Positions 38,367 through 46,271 of a DNA stretch of 64,000 bases are shown here, one piece after another; the first letter of the stretch is position 1, and each line of letters starts with the position of its first letter. Source of the stretch: a virus; the IMG/VR virus record IMGVR_UViG_3300035670_000028, positions 62,001 to 126,000 of that record, one strand, 5' to 3'. The notes beneath the pieces are model-generated. The model did not search any database. It saw only the letters and a list, made by a program, of their open reading frames with translations, and was not told the origin of the DNA. Made by a program: the position numbers and the translations under genes.

Positions 38367-38708
38367 ATGAGTAACAGACACAATAACGCAAACAGAGACC
38401 GGCACCAGGATAATGACGACGTTGTTGTCGACAACACCTATGACGTGACCGGTAATACCTACACACGCCAGACGCTAGAAGCCCTCAGCGAGGGAGAGCT
38501 CGGACACATCGAGACCACGATGATTAGACACATCAATTCACTGCGTTCGAAGGGCAAGAAGACGTATCCTTACGAGGTGGAGCTCTGCTACGTTCAGGAC
38601 GAGATCAATCGGCGGGCTGATATGATTGCTGCAGCCGCCGAGTACGCGAAGCGTCACAACCCGGGCTGGAGTCTTCAGGGCGATCAGGCCGGAGTTGACG
38701 CAGAATGA
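38367..38708 (+). CDS. Hypothetical protein of the sigma operon
   Basis: 113 residues. Asn/Asp/Arg-rich N-terminus, then TRQTLEALSEGELGHIETTMIRHINSLRSKGKKTYPYEVELCYVQDEINRRADM, a helical domain. TAGGAGATA precedes the ATG. It overlaps the sigma gene by four bases, which suggests coupled expression and possibly a linked role in transcription. Confidence 0.55.
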   Translation: MSNRHNNANRDRHQDNDDVVVDNTYDVTGNTYTRQTLEALSEGELGHIETTMIRHINSLRSKGKKTYPYEVELCYVQDEINRRADMIAAAAEYAKRHNPGWSLQGDQAGVDAE

Positions 38709-39484
38709 AGGACACTCTCGAATCATTCTTCCAGCAGGTTGGCAAGACTGATCTGCTTACACGTGACCAGGAGATCGAACTGTCCAAGCTCATCGAGTCG
38801 GGCGACAAGAGAGCCCGTGACAAGATGATCAAGGCCAACCTCCGGCTAGCCATCAGCATCGCCAAGCAGTACCAGAACAAGGGCTGCGACATGGAGGACC
38901 TGATCCAGGAGTCCTCCATCGGCCTGATCAAGGCGATCGATCGATTCGATTGGCGCCGCGGCTTCAAGTTCTCAACCTACGCCTGCTGGTGGATCAAGCA
39001 GTCCGTGCGTCGGCACATCGCTTCCCACAGTGCCTCCTTCAAGCTGCCTGCCTACGCGAAGAACATGATGTTCAAGATCCAGCAGGCGGCCGCCGAGTAC
39101 GAGGAGGAGTTCGGTCAGCGACCCACGCAGCAGGAGATCGCAGATCTCCTCGGCGTCTCCACTGACATGATCAGCTCCATGATCGACTGCGCGATGCCCA
39201 CCGTGTCCATCGACAAGGCGATCGGTGCGGATGGCAGTGGCAACACCAAGACCCTGCGTGACGTCCTTCCTGATGACTCCGACCCTGTGGACGTCGTGAT
39301 GGACAAGCAGAAGATTGTTGGTGTTCTGCGTCACGCGCTGAGCACACTCACTCCCCGTGAGGAGCGCATTGTTCGCCTTCGGTTTGGAATCGCCGAGGAC
39401 GACAACGACACTGATAACTTTCCGATCACTGAGACAGAGTACAATGCACTTCTCGTTGAGAAGGCAGCTAAGGAGAAGCGCTGA
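38705..39484 (+). CDS. RNA polymerase sigma factor lacking region 4.2
   Basis: 259 residues. Region 1.2 (LLTRDQEIELSKLIESGD), region 2 (ANLRLAISIAKQYQNKGCDMEDLIQE, FKFSTYACWWIKQSVRRHI), region 3 (GQRPTQQEIADLLGV) and region 4.1 (LSTLTPREERIVRLRFGI) are present. The -35-binding helix-turn-helix of region 4.2 is replaced by a short acidic tail. It should therefore read only -10-like elements, which fits the lone ATA(T/C)TTA boxes in this genome, much as T4 gp55 reads late promoters. It overlaps the next gene by one base. Confidence 0.9.
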   Translation: MKDTLESFFQQVGKTDLLTRDQEIELSKLIESGDKRARDKMIKANLRLAISIAKQYQNKGCDMEDLIQESSIGLIKAIDRFDWRRGFKFSTYACWWIKQSVRRHIASHSASFKLPAYAKNMMFKIQQAAAEYEEEFGQRPTQQEIADLLGVSTDMISSMIDCAMPTVSIDKAIGADGSGNTKTLRDVLPDDSDPVDVVMDKQKIVGVLRHALSTLTPREERIVRLRFGIAEDDNDTDNFPITETEYNALLVEKAAKEKR

Positions 39485-39777
39485 TGAGCATGCCCAAGGG
39501 TTTCAAGTCTCGAAAGGGTTACGCGACCATCACGGAGATTCCGGGTGGCATGGACTACCGGAGAATCGCGGAGCGAATGTCCGCTGACGGCGACAAGATG
39601 AACCACGCGACCGCACGCAACGTCTTCCTCAAGGCGATGATGAAGATCGCTGGACCCATCCACGAGCTGTATCAGATGGACACCTCTGAGGATTCCGTGA
39701 TGAGAACTGCGAAGGATCCGGAGTTTCAGGCAGGCGTTGTTGACATGCTGGATGAGTACGGTCCCAGCAAGATCTAG
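39484..39777 (+). CDS. Helix-turn-helix protein, candidate detached sigma region 4
   Basis: 97 residues. MDYRRIAERMSADGDKMNHATARNVFLKAMMKIAGPIHEL has helix-turn-helix geometry close to sigma region 4.2 (compare the usual A..LG.s..tvR....rAl.KL). It starts on the stop codon of the sigma gene that lacks exactly this part. I infer that it completes the factor as a separate subunit, comparable in role to T4 gp33, or acts as a regulator of it. MPKGF at 39490 is an alternative start. Confidence 0.65.
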   Translation: MSMPKGFKSRKGYATITEIPGGMDYRRIAERMSADGDKMNHATARNVFLKAMMKIAGPIHELYQMDTSEDSVMRTAKDPEFQAGVVDMLDEYGPSKI

Positions 39778-39785
39778 GAGAGCAC

Positions 39786-40139
39786 ATGGCAAGAGGTCTT
39801 AAAATCGAGTGGCGGGTCTACAGTGCTCGCCGTCGAATTTCGGTGAAAGCGCTAATTGAGCAAGGCATCGTAACTGACTATGGCAGCTTTGTCGCCTACT
39901 GTGAGACGATGTCAGTCATTCCAATGTCGGAGTCTGACTTTAACGCAGAGGCTAGCCTTCACGTTAGAGTCTCTGTTGCTGAAGAAGCAGCGAACAAGGA
40001 TGAGAAGTCTACTGATGCTCCTGCTAATGTGATTGAAGCCACTGTGTGGCTGGCGGGTGTAAAGGAGGAATTGCCGCCTGCACCTGAGGAGAAGAAGACG
40101 AGCAAGAAGCCCAAGAAGCAGGAAATCTCGCAGGACTGA
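39786..40139 (+). CDS. Hypothetical protein
   Basis: 117 residues. LKIEWRVYSARRRISVKALIEQGIVTDYGSFVAYCETMSVIPMS is the ordered part, and the tail is Lys/Glu/Pro-rich. Third gene of the sigma operon, eight bases downstream. Possibly another transcription accessory; not recognised. Confidence 0.5.
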   Translation: MARGLKIEWRVYSARRRISVKALIEQGIVTDYGSFVAYCETMSVIPMSESDFNAEASLHVRVSVAEEAANKDEKSTDAPANVIEATVWLAGVKEELPPAPEEKKTSKKPKKQEISQD

Positions 40140-40141
40140 TA

Positions 40142-40363
40142 ATGAGTCCGTTTATTAAGCGTGTGGTGTTCGGATGCACAATTGTGCTCAACACTGTTCT
40201 ATTCGCTTATAACCTGCTTGAGAGGGAGGACATTCCCTCCGCAGCCCTCAATGTCTGCGTGTGCATCATCTCATGGATAGGCATCTACTTTGTGAATGCC
40301 GCTGAACAACTGGATAAGCAACTAGGAAACACAACAGGAGAATACGATGACGACGATGAATAA
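40142..40363 (+). CDS. Small two-helix membrane protein
   Basis: 73 residues with two hydrophobic helices (VVFGCTIVLNTVLFAYNLL and ALNVCVCIISWIGIYFV) and a strongly acidic tail (EYDDDDE). Size and topology fit a holin or other inner-membrane phage protein. It overlaps the next gene by 17 bases. Confidence 0.55.
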   Translation: MSPFIKRVVFGCTIVLNTVLFAYNLLEREDIPSAALNVCVCIISWIGIYFVNAAEQLDKQLGNTTGEYDDDDE

Positions 40364-40598
40364 GGAAATCATTCACGAGCTGGTTGAGAAGGTGATCGAC
40401 CTGGAGCACGAGATCAAGACCCTCCAGGAGAATCGCAAGGACATCCTTGACGAGTACAAGGACAAGATCGATCTCAAGGTGTTCAACGCAGCCCTCAAGA
40501 TCGCCCGCATCAAGGCGAAGCTGGCGCAGACCTCCGATGAGTCCCTCGACGAGGTGCTCGATGCGGTCGAGGACAAGATCTGCGTCAACGTGGGCTGA
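40347..40598 (+). CDS. GapR/DUF2312-like coiled-coil protein
   Basis: 83 residues. IHELVEKVIDLEHEIKTLQENRKDILDEYKDKIDLKVFNAALKIARIKAKL follows the GapR-type pattern (VERIERLE.E...L..DIKDVYAEAK...D...LR). GapR family members bind overtwisted DNA as tetramers. The match is by pattern only. An internal ATG at 40356 is possible. Confidence 0.55.
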   Translation: MTTMNKEIIHELVEKVIDLEHEIKTLQENRKDILDEYKDKIDLKVFNAALKIARIKAKLAQTSDESLDEVLDAVEDKICVNVG

Positions 40599-40600
40599 AG

Positions 40601-41284
40601 ATGACTACACGAAAGGTCCTCAGCTATCCTGACCCCCGTCTCAGGGAGATCTCTGAGCCTGTCACGCAGTTCGACGACGAGCTCAAGACGATCGTCCAGG
40701 ACATGGTGGACACCATCGAGGTGATGGGCGGGGCAGGTCTCGCAGCTCCGCAGATCGGTGTGCACAAGCGTGTCCTCGTGATCAAGAGCAAGCTCTTCGT
40801 CGAGGAGAGCCCCGACGCCTCCTACAGCCCAGAGACGTGGGTCCTGGTTAATCCTGTGATTCGTGCCTCTGGCAGCACCCAGCGTTGGTCCGAGGCGTGC
40901 CTCTCTGTGCCACTAGGCAGCGGCAATGTCGATCGGCACGAGGACGTCGAGGTGAAGTACCAGCGCCTCGACGGCACTGAGAACACTGTCACTGTGAAGT
41001 GGCCCCTGTCAGGCGCCCTTCAACACGAGGCAGACCACCTGAACGGCATCCTCTACATCGACCACTTGGGTACCCTCGAGCGATCGCTCGTGGTCAGAAA
41101 GGTGGAGAAGATGCACAAGCGCCTGAGTGAGCTCGCCGAGGCGAAGAAGGAGCAGGAGATCCTGGACCTCAGGGGGTCAAAGGCTCTCCTCAAGTACAGG
41201 GCAGAGAAGGCTGGACAGGCGGTTCCCGAGAAGCGCCGCGACAAGCCCGGCAAGAAGTTCGGAAGACTAAAGAAGCGCAAGTGA
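40601..41284 (+). CDS. def: Peptide deformylase
   Basis: 227 residues. All three family motifs are present: GGAGLAAPQIG (motif 1), EACLSVP (motif 2, with Ala for the usual Gly, keeping the metal Cys) and QHEADHLNG (motif 3, HExxH). A basic 60-residue C-terminal extension is longer than in bacterial enzymes. It removes formyl groups from nascent chains; phage forms are known from marine viruses. Confidence 0.92.
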   Translation: MTTRKVLSYPDPRLREISEPVTQFDDELKTIVQDMVDTIEVMGGAGLAAPQIGVHKRVLVIKSKLFVEESPDASYSPETWVLVNPVIRASGSTQRWSEACLSVPLGSGNVDRHEDVEVKYQRLDGTENTVTVKWPLSGALQHEADHLNGILYIDHLGTLERSLVVRKVEKMHKRLSELAEAKKEQEILDLRGSKALLKYRAEKAGQAVPEKRRDKPGKKFGRLKKRK

Positions 41285-41296
41285 GACTTGTGGTCG

Positions 41297-41340
41297 ACCA
41301 GCAGCACTCGACGAAAAAGAGTGCCGCTGGTTTGCCGTTT
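41297..41340 (+). terminator. Intrinsic-terminator-like hairpin
   Basis: Arms ACCAGC-a-GCACTC (41297-41309) and GAGTGC-c-GCTGGT (41319-41331) pair over 12 bp around a loop with AAAAA, followed by TTGCCGTTT. It follows the deformylase stop and precedes the next promoter. Confidence 0.7.
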
Positions 41341-41343
41341 AAG

Positions 41344-41371
41344 TGCAATCCTAGATCAGACGGTGTAGTAT
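41344..41371 (+). promoter_or_regulatory. TGCAAT-16-TAGTAT promoter
   Basis: TGCAAT at 41344-41349 and TAGTAT at 41366-41371. The ATG at 41378 follows the -10 box by exactly six bases. Confidence 0.6.
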
Positions 41372-41377
41372 TGAACC

Positions 41378-41542
41378 ATGGCTAAGGCAAAGAAGATCAA
41401 CAAGCGAGGCATCGCCCGGTCGCACTTCTTTGCCACGGTGGGCGACCTTGCACGGTGGCGCGGTCGCACGGCTATTTTCAAGGACCAACGACTTGAGGCA
41501 GACCGCAGGGCGTGTCGTGTGAGGGTGACAGACCATGAGTGA
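41378..41542 (+). CDS. Small basic protein, leaderless
   Basis: 54 residues, very basic (MAKAKKINKRGIARSH, RWRGRTAIF, RRACRVRV). It starts where a leaderless transcript would, and its end overlaps the next ATG. Possibly a nucleic-acid-binding early protein. Not recognised. Confidence 0.55.
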   Translation: MAKAKKINKRGIARSHFFATVGDLARWRGRTAIFKDQRLEADRRACRVRVTDHE

Positions 41543-41804
41543 CATGAAGATGTTTGAGATATACATGTTCTCCGATCAGGTGAACAAGAGCGGCCACGGT
41601 GGCCACGTTCGATTCGTCGCCGCCAAGGACGAGCACGATGCTAGCCACAAGGTGGCCTTCGTGTGGGGACACTGGTGGCGCACGTGCGGCATCCGAGAGG
41701 TGGACATGCACTACTGGTGTGACACCCACTCCACCCTGGTGGAGGGCAAGTCTGCGCACTCACTGTCACTGCAGGCGTACAACGAGTACTGTGGAAAGGT
41801 CTGA
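41535..41804 (+). CDS. Hypothetical protein
   Basis: 89 residues. FEIYMFSDQVNKSGHGGHVRFVAAKDEHDASHKVAFVWGHWW is His- and Trp-rich. It overlaps the basic protein by eight bases and lies just before DNA ligase. Unknown. Confidence 0.5.
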   Translation: MSDMKMFEIYMFSDQVNKSGHGGHVRFVAAKDEHDASHKVAFVWGHWWRTCGIREVDMHYWCDTHSTLVEGKSAHSLSLQAYNEYCGKV

Positions 41805-41814
41805 GGAGAGTCAC

Positions 41815-43041
41815 ATGCTGGTGAGCGAGATCCTGGAGAGTGTTCAGAATGAGTCGGGCTCCAACGCGAAGATGGAGATCCTCCGACGACACAAGGGCAA
41901 CAAGATCCTCGTGAAGGCACTTCGAATGGGGCACGACCCGTTCACGCCCTTTCACGTGGTGAAGGTTCCCGCTGTCACCAAGAAGCAGCGCGCCGCACTC
42001 TCCCAGGAGTCAGACCGCTGGGGAGGCTTCTTCACTGCGGCTGGCAAGTGTGCTGCCCGCAAGGTGACAGGCAACGCCGCAGTGGAGACGATCCATGCTG
42101 CCCTGTGCGGCGCCACGGAGGCTGAGGAGAAGTGGATGCGCAAGATCCTCAAGAAGCACATGGCGATCGGTGCGTCCGAGAAGACCATCAACAAGGTGAT
42201 GCCGGGCACCGTGCCCACCTTCGACGTGCAGCTCGCCCAGAAGTTCGAGGAGAAGCGCCTCGCGGGCCGAAAGCAGGTTGCTGTGGAACCCAAGCTGGAC
42301 GGCATCCGGTGCTTCGCCGTGGTCCGAGACGGCAACGCCACCCTGTTCGCCCGCAGCGGCAAGCAGATCACCAACTTCGACGACACGATCGGCGCGGAGC
42401 TCGCCACACTCGAGGACGGGTGCTACGACGGCGAGATCATGGGCAAGGACTTCACTGCCCTCATGCAGCAGGCCTACCGGAAGGACGACGTTGACGTCAG
42501 GGACACTTACCTCGCCCTGTTTGATTATCTACCCATCGAGGAGTGGGATAGCAAGGAGACGGCCCTGGGCTGCTCCAAGAGGTACGCCGCCCTGAGCACC
42601 CGACTGAAGCCCGGGCTGAAGCACCTGCGCCTCGTGCCCCGCACCCTCACGGAGCCGAGCTACGGGCCGATCAAGGCGCTGCACGACACGTACGTCTCCC
42701 AGGGCTACGAGGGCGCGATGGTGAAGGACGTCGAAGCGCCCTACCTTTTCGGCCGCGGTCACGAGGTGATGAAGCTCAAGGCCTTCCACGACGCCGACCT
42801 CCGGATCGAGGGGTTCATCGAGGGCACGGGCAAGCACGAGGGCAAGCTGGGATCTGTCCTGGTCGACTACGAGGGCGTGCAGGTGCAGGTGGGCTCCGGG
42901 TTCAGCGATGAGCTTCGAGAGCAGATCTGGGCTGACCAGAAGTCCTTCCTCGGCCGGATGATCGAGGTGCGGTACCAGGAGGTGACTCCGGACGGCTCGC
43001 TGCGGTTTCCCACCTTCAAGTGCTTCCGAAATGATCGCTGA
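41815..43041 (+). CDS. ATP-dependent DNA ligase
   Basis: 408 residues. VEPKLDGIRCFAVV contains the KxDG adenylation lysine, LFARSGKQITNFD is the RxG motif, YDGEIMG is motif III, YEGAMVKD motif IV and VMKLKAF motif V. The C-terminal OB fold (GSVLVDYEG, IEVRYQEVTPDGSLRFPTF) ends as usual. An N-terminal helical domain of about 140 residues matches the phage T4/T7-type layout. ATG 41815 follows GAGGAGAG. Confidence 0.93.
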   Translation: MLVSEILESVQNESGSNAKMEILRRHKGNKILVKALRMGHDPFTPFHVVKVPAVTKKQRAALSQESDRWGGFFTAAGKCAARKVTGNAAVETIHAALCGATEAEEKWMRKILKKHMAIGASEKTINKVMPGTVPTFDVQLAQKFEEKRLAGRKQVAVEPKLDGIRCFAVVRDGNATLFARSGKQITNFDDTIGAELATLEDGCYDGEIMGKDFTALMQQAYRKDDVDVRDTYLALFDYLPIEEWDSKETALGCSKRYAALSTRLKPGLKHLRLVPRTLTEPSYGPIKALHDTYVSQGYEGAMVKDVEAPYLFGRGHEVMKLKAFHDADLRIEGFIEGTGKHEGKLGSVLVDYEGVQVQVGSGFSDELREQIWADQKSFLGRMIEVRYQEVTPDGSLRFPTFKCFRNDR

Positions 43042-43063
43042 CTGACTGATTACGCTGTCAACT

Positions 43064-43094
43064 CTCCGCTAGGCTCATACTTATGCTAGCGGAG
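43064..43094 (+). promoter_or_regulatory. Late-type box ATACTTA inside a 9-bp inverted repeat
   Basis: ATACTTA at 43077-43083 lies in the loop between CTCCGCTAG (43064-43072) and CTAGCGGAG (43086-43094). The right arm is also close to the ribosome binding site of the structural gene at 43105. The hairpin may end upstream transcription or modulate the late promoter. Confidence 0.55.
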
Positions 43095-43104
43095 CAGGGT
43101 ATAA

Positions 43105-43500
43105 ATGACAGCAAACAATCAGTACTACATGGGTGAGAACTTTGTGCCGGCGTATCAAATGTCGGCAACGCCCTTCGTCACATCTTCAAACGTGACGCTT
43201 GGACAGACGAAGGAGATAGCGTTCGGAAACGTGACCCGTTTCCTGATCGTCAAGAACACCGGCGCCTCGAGCACGATGTTGGCGGTGGGGTTCACACAGA
43301 ACGGCCTCAAGCCTGCCAACTCCAACTACTTCCTGCTCAGCGGCTCCGAGGCATTCTCAGCTGAGCTTCGTGTGGACAGGGTGTTCATCTCTGGCAGCGC
43401 CGGCGCCCCGAACTTCACAGTCGTGGCGGGCCTCACAGGCGTTGATCCTAGCAGGTTCCTCCTGGTCACCTCCTCAAACGGATTCAACGGAGTAGGTTGA
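43105..43500 (+). CDS. Virion decoration-type structural protein
   Basis: 131 residues, beta-rich and Ser/Thr/Gly-rich. YYMGENFVPAYQMSATPFVTSS and FGNVTRFLIVKNTGASSTMLAVGFTQNG resemble proteins found in capsids of marine T4-like phages. No signal peptide. Late-type promoter upstream. The specific location in the virion is inferred. Confidence 0.65.
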   Translation: MTANNQYYMGENFVPAYQMSATPFVTSSNVTLGQTKEIAFGNVTRFLIVKNTGASSTMLAVGFTQNGLKPANSNYFLLSGSEAFSAELRVDRVFISGSAGAPNFTVVAGLTGVDPSRFLLVTSSNGFNGVG

Positions 43501-43506
43501 GTCGAT

Positions 43507-44268
43507 ATGGCGGACAATGGCTTCGCCACCGGGTTTGGAACGAGCTTTGGTCCAGGTGGATTTGGCGCAGGATTCGCTGCAGCACCTGAAACTGCAGGTC
43601 CTATCTTGACTGGCCTTGTGCTGCAGTATGACATCGGCAATGCGACATCCTATCCTGGGTCTGGCAACACAGTGTACGATCTACAGGGAAACAGCAATGC
43701 CACACTGGTGAATTCACCCACGTACTCCAGCGGTTACTTACAGTTCGACGGCACGAACGAATACCTGATGACGAACACATCGCTCGCATCCAAGGTGACG
43801 ACCGATATCACATCGATCTCGATGTGGGCATATCCAATGGACAACGGTGTACTCCTCAGCGAGCAAGGATCAACTTCTCTCAATGCTGGCTGGCACGACT
43901 CGCAGATGGAGATGGTGGCCGGCACGATGAATTTTGGAATGTGGAATGGCACGGGCATCACATCGATAACCTCAGCGATCGCCACACCCCTCAACGCCTG
44001 GTACAACTTCACCATGGTGTACAATGGCACGAAGCTCACTGCCTACGTCAACGGTGCCAACGCAGGAGAAGTGACTTTTGCCCGCGTTAATCCAATCGAG
44101 GGTGGAACCGGAATACACTACGCGATCGCAGCGGAGGACTCTACTGATATGGGTGACGGTAGCTACGCCAACATGCGTCTAGGCCAGTTCCTAGTGTACA
44201 GTGTGGCACTCACAGCGGATCAAGTGCTGGAGAACTTCAACGCCACGAGAACCACCTATGGGATTTAA
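43507..44268 (+). CDS. LamG/concanavalin-like fibre or adhesin protein
   Basis: 253 residues. A short Gly/Phe repeat (GFGTSFGPGGFGAGF) is followed by a laminin-G-like sandwich: LVLQYDIGNATSYPG, TVYDLQGNSNATLVN, YLQFDGTNEYLMT, ISMWAYPMD, WYNFTMVYNGTKLTAYVNG, LGQFLVYSVALTADQVLENF. Such domains bind sugars in phage fibres and decoration proteins. It follows the decoration-type gene by six bases. Confidence 0.75.
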   Translation: MADNGFATGFGTSFGPGGFGAGFAAAPETAGPILTGLVLQYDIGNATSYPGSGNTVYDLQGNSNATLVNSPTYSSGYLQFDGTNEYLMTNTSLASKVTTDITSISMWAYPMDNGVLLSEQGSTSLNAGWHDSQMEMVAGTMNFGMWNGTGITSITSAIATPLNAWYNFTMVYNGTKLTAYVNGANAGEVTFARVNPIEGGTGIHYAIAAEDSTDMGDGSYANMRLGQFLVYSVALTADQVLENFNATRTTYGI

Positions 44269-44291
44269 GTGAGCGAAGACCCTGTCGAGTG

Positions 44292-44320
44292 TGCAAATTG
44301 ACTCATTCGTGTGTTATACT
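44292..44320 (+). promoter_or_regulatory. TGCAAA-17-TATACT promoter
   Basis: TGCAAA at 44292-44297 and TATACT at 44315-44320, spacer 17; a leader with GGAGAAG precedes the ATG at 44340. Confidence 0.65.
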
Positions 44321-44339
44321 GTTGACATAGGAGAAGCGC

Positions 44340-44723
44340 ATGAGCTCAACGTACGAGAGAAACAGGATGATCGCCCAGCTTAAGCTCCTCGAGGCCGGTG
44401 TGGTACCAGTCGATCGAGGCTTCCTCGCCTCTATCGCGAAGGGGCCTGCTAGACCCCTTAAGGTCGTTCGCGACAGCCTCTCGTCCCTCTCGCCGGAGGA
44501 ACGTCGAAAGTCGACTCGCAAGTTCCGCAAGCTGCACCGCAAGGTTGCGAAGGAGCTCATGAAGAAGGCCAATCGCGTGGAGAAGGCTCGAGCCCGAGGA
44601 ATGCAGGAGTTCCTTGCTGCGAGCGAAAAGGGCCCCTCGAGGCCCACACCCAAGTGCCATGATGCCAGAAACCGCGAGGTGTGGCAGTACTTCATGCACC
44701 TCGCCGCAACCGGAAAGATCTGA
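44340..44723 (+). CDS. Hypothetical basic helical protein
   Basis: 127 residues, rich in Arg/Lys (RRKSTRKFRKLHRKVAKELMKKANRVEKARARG). Probably nucleic-acid- or ribosome-associated by charge; not recognised. It has its own early-type promoter. Confidence 0.5.
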   Translation: MSSTYERNRMIAQLKLLEAGVVPVDRGFLASIAKGPARPLKVVRDSLSSLSPEERRKSTRKFRKLHRKVAKELMKKANRVEKARARGMQEFLAASEKGPSRPTPKCHDARNREVWQYFMHLAATGKI

Positions 44724-44728
44724 GGCGC

Positions 44729-44735
44729 ATACTTA
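44729..44735 (+). promoter_or_regulatory. ATACTTA late-type promoter box
   Basis: ATACTTA 23 bases before the ATG at 44759; AGGAG lies between. Confidence 0.55.
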
Positions 44736-44758
44736 TTGACATTGTCAGGAGTCAGCTG

Positions 44759-45016
44759 ATGGATCAGAGAACAATGAAGGCGAAGGAAGAGCTCGCGGTG
44801 TACAAGGCGATTAGCAGACTGCCCATGCAGGTCGAGGAGATGACCCTCCTACTCAAGAAGGACTTCGGACAGCTTGTGGTCGAGCACGAGCTTGACCTCT
44901 GCCAGGGAAACATGATGCGTGCCTGGCTCATGTCCGAGGTGCGCCGGCACAAGATGCAGCACCTGAGTGGAAATCGAAGCCAAGAGGTTCAGGACCTCCT
45001 CGATCGCATGCTCTGA
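44759..45016 (+). CDS. Hypothetical helical protein
   Basis: 85 residues, all helical in appearance (MKAKEELAVYKAISRLPMQVEEMTLLLKKDFG). ATG 44759 has AGGAG upstream; the frame is open to 44681, but that part overlaps the previous gene. Unknown. Confidence 0.55.
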   Translation: MDQRTMKAKEELAVYKAISRLPMQVEEMTLLLKKDFGQLVVEHELDLCQGNMMRAWLMSEVRRHKMQHLSGNRSQEVQDLLDRML

Positions 45017-45068
45017 TACAAATCGATTCTCCTGGCAATAATTGCCTCTGTTCCTAGAAGGAGGACAA

Positions 45069-45386
45069 ATGGCAGGATCTGATAGCACAAACGCACCTGG
45101 GCGTCCATGGACGATTGTAGGCACATTCTCAACGTACGAGGCTGCTTCCGCAAAGGCAGCCCAGCACAAGGGCCCGAGGAACGTCGAGGTGAAGATCAAG
45201 AAGCTGTCGACAGGCTTCACGGTTCGAACTCGTCAGGAGGAGCGTGCGGCATCTCCTGTTCATCAGGAGTCCGCGCCCTCAGGCGCAGTGAAGAAGACCA
45301 AGATGAAGGCGAAGGAGCGGCGTGCTCTGGAGCGCAGCGCCAGCGCTGAGGACTCTCTTGATTCGCCTGCTGAAAAAACTTCCTAA
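45069..45386 (+). CDS. Small SPOR-like/charged protein
   Basis: 105 residues. WTIVGTFSTYEAASAKAAQHKGPRNVEVKIKKLSTGFTVRTR has the beta-alpha-beta look of small SPOR-like folds, followed by a basic disordered tail. GAAGGAGG precedes the ATG. Its last 65 bases overlap tilS in another frame. Confidence 0.5.
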   Translation: MAGSDSTNAPGRPWTIVGTFSTYEAASAKAAQHKGPRNVEVKIKKLSTGFTVRTRQEERAASPVHQESAPSGAVKKTKMKAKERRALERSASAEDSLDSPAEKTS

Positions 45387-45966
45387 CACCGTATACGTGG
45401 CAGTGTCAGGTGGTGTTGACTCGATGGCAGCACTTGACTTCGCCCGCCGCGGCAAGCGGGCAGTTCACGTGCTTCACTTCGACCACGGCACAAAACACGG
45501 CTCCGAGGCGAGAAAGTTCATCGAGGCGTACTGCTCATCGGAGCGTATTCCTCTGACAATCTCATCACTGCAGCGTCCCAGGGATCCCAGTGAGTCACTA
45601 GAGGAGTACTGGCGCAATGAGAGGATCAGGTTCTTTAGGGAGCACACTGACGCTCCGATTGTGACAGCGCACCACTTGGACGATGCAGTTGAGTGGTGGA
45701 TCTTCACCTCTCTTCACGGATCGCCTAGGCTCATGTCGTACAGTAATGACGCGACGGGTGTGATCAGGCCCTTCCTCGCGACGCCAAAGGACGAGCTTGT
45801 CTCGTGGTGTGAGAGGAAGGGTGTGCCGCACGTGAGCGATCCCAGCAATGAGTCGAGAAATCACAGCAGGAATAGGATTCGTCACGATATTGTGCCGCAT
45901 GCCCTCGTAGTCAATCCTGGGCTTCGGACTGTAATCAAGAAGAAGATTGTGGAGGAGCTAGGATGA
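45322..45966 (+). CDS. tilS: tRNA(Ile)-lysidine synthetase-like (TilS N-terminal domain)
   Basis: 214 residues. PP-loop VAVSGGVDSMAAL, HFDHGTKHGSEARKFIEAYC, IVTAHHLDDAVEWW and the TilS-diagnostic DPSNESRNHSRNRIRHDIVP are all conserved. TilS converts C34 of a CAU-anticodon tRNA to lysidine so that it reads AUA. The C-terminal domains of full-length TilS are absent, so the enzyme is minimal. It starts at a GTG with AAGGAGCG, inside the previous gene. A CAU-anticodon tRNA is encoded 1.9 kb downstream. Confidence 0.85.
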   Translation: MLWSAAPALRTLLIRLLKKLPNTVYVAVSGGVDSMAALDFARRGKRAVHVLHFDHGTKHGSEARKFIEAYCSSERIPLTISSLQRPRDPSESLEEYWRNERIRFFREHTDAPIVTAHHLDDAVEWWIFTSLHGSPRLMSYSNDATGVIRPFLATPKDELVSWCERKGVPHVSDPSNESRNHSRNRIRHDIVPHALVVNPGLRTVIKKKIVEELG

Positions 45967-46271
45967 CTGACAAGAAGATATTCTATATTGTTGAGGCATT
46001 GCGGTGGGGTGATCGCGAGAGTCACTCATACATTGTTGGACTGTACAGTGAGCTCGACCGTGCGAAAGCCGCAGCCGATGCGCACTCAGAGTACCGCGGA
46101 GGTAAGTACTCTTGCCAGGTGTTCCAGTGCGCTGTTGATGAGGAAGTTGACACTGACTGGAATGCGTCACTTCTGTATGAGTCCAAGTGTGCATTTGAGA
46201 TAGACAAGGACGCAGCAGACTTCAGGTCAATTCTTGAGACGCTCTCAAAGCGTGCAAAGGAGCGCCAGTGA
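45963..46271 (+). CDS. Hypothetical protein (DUF7336-like pattern)
   Basis: 102 residues. KIFYIVEALRWGDRESHSYIVGLYSELDRAKAAADAHSEYRGGKYSCQVFQCAVDE has the small alpha/beta pattern found in uncharacterised phage proteins of this kind. ATG overlaps the tilS stop; the last codons overlap the next GTG. Confidence 0.5.
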   Translation: MTDKKIFYIVEALRWGDRESHSYIVGLYSELDRAKAAADAHSEYRGGKYSCQVFQCAVDEEVDTDWNASLLYESKCAFEIDKDAADFRSILETLSKRAKERQ

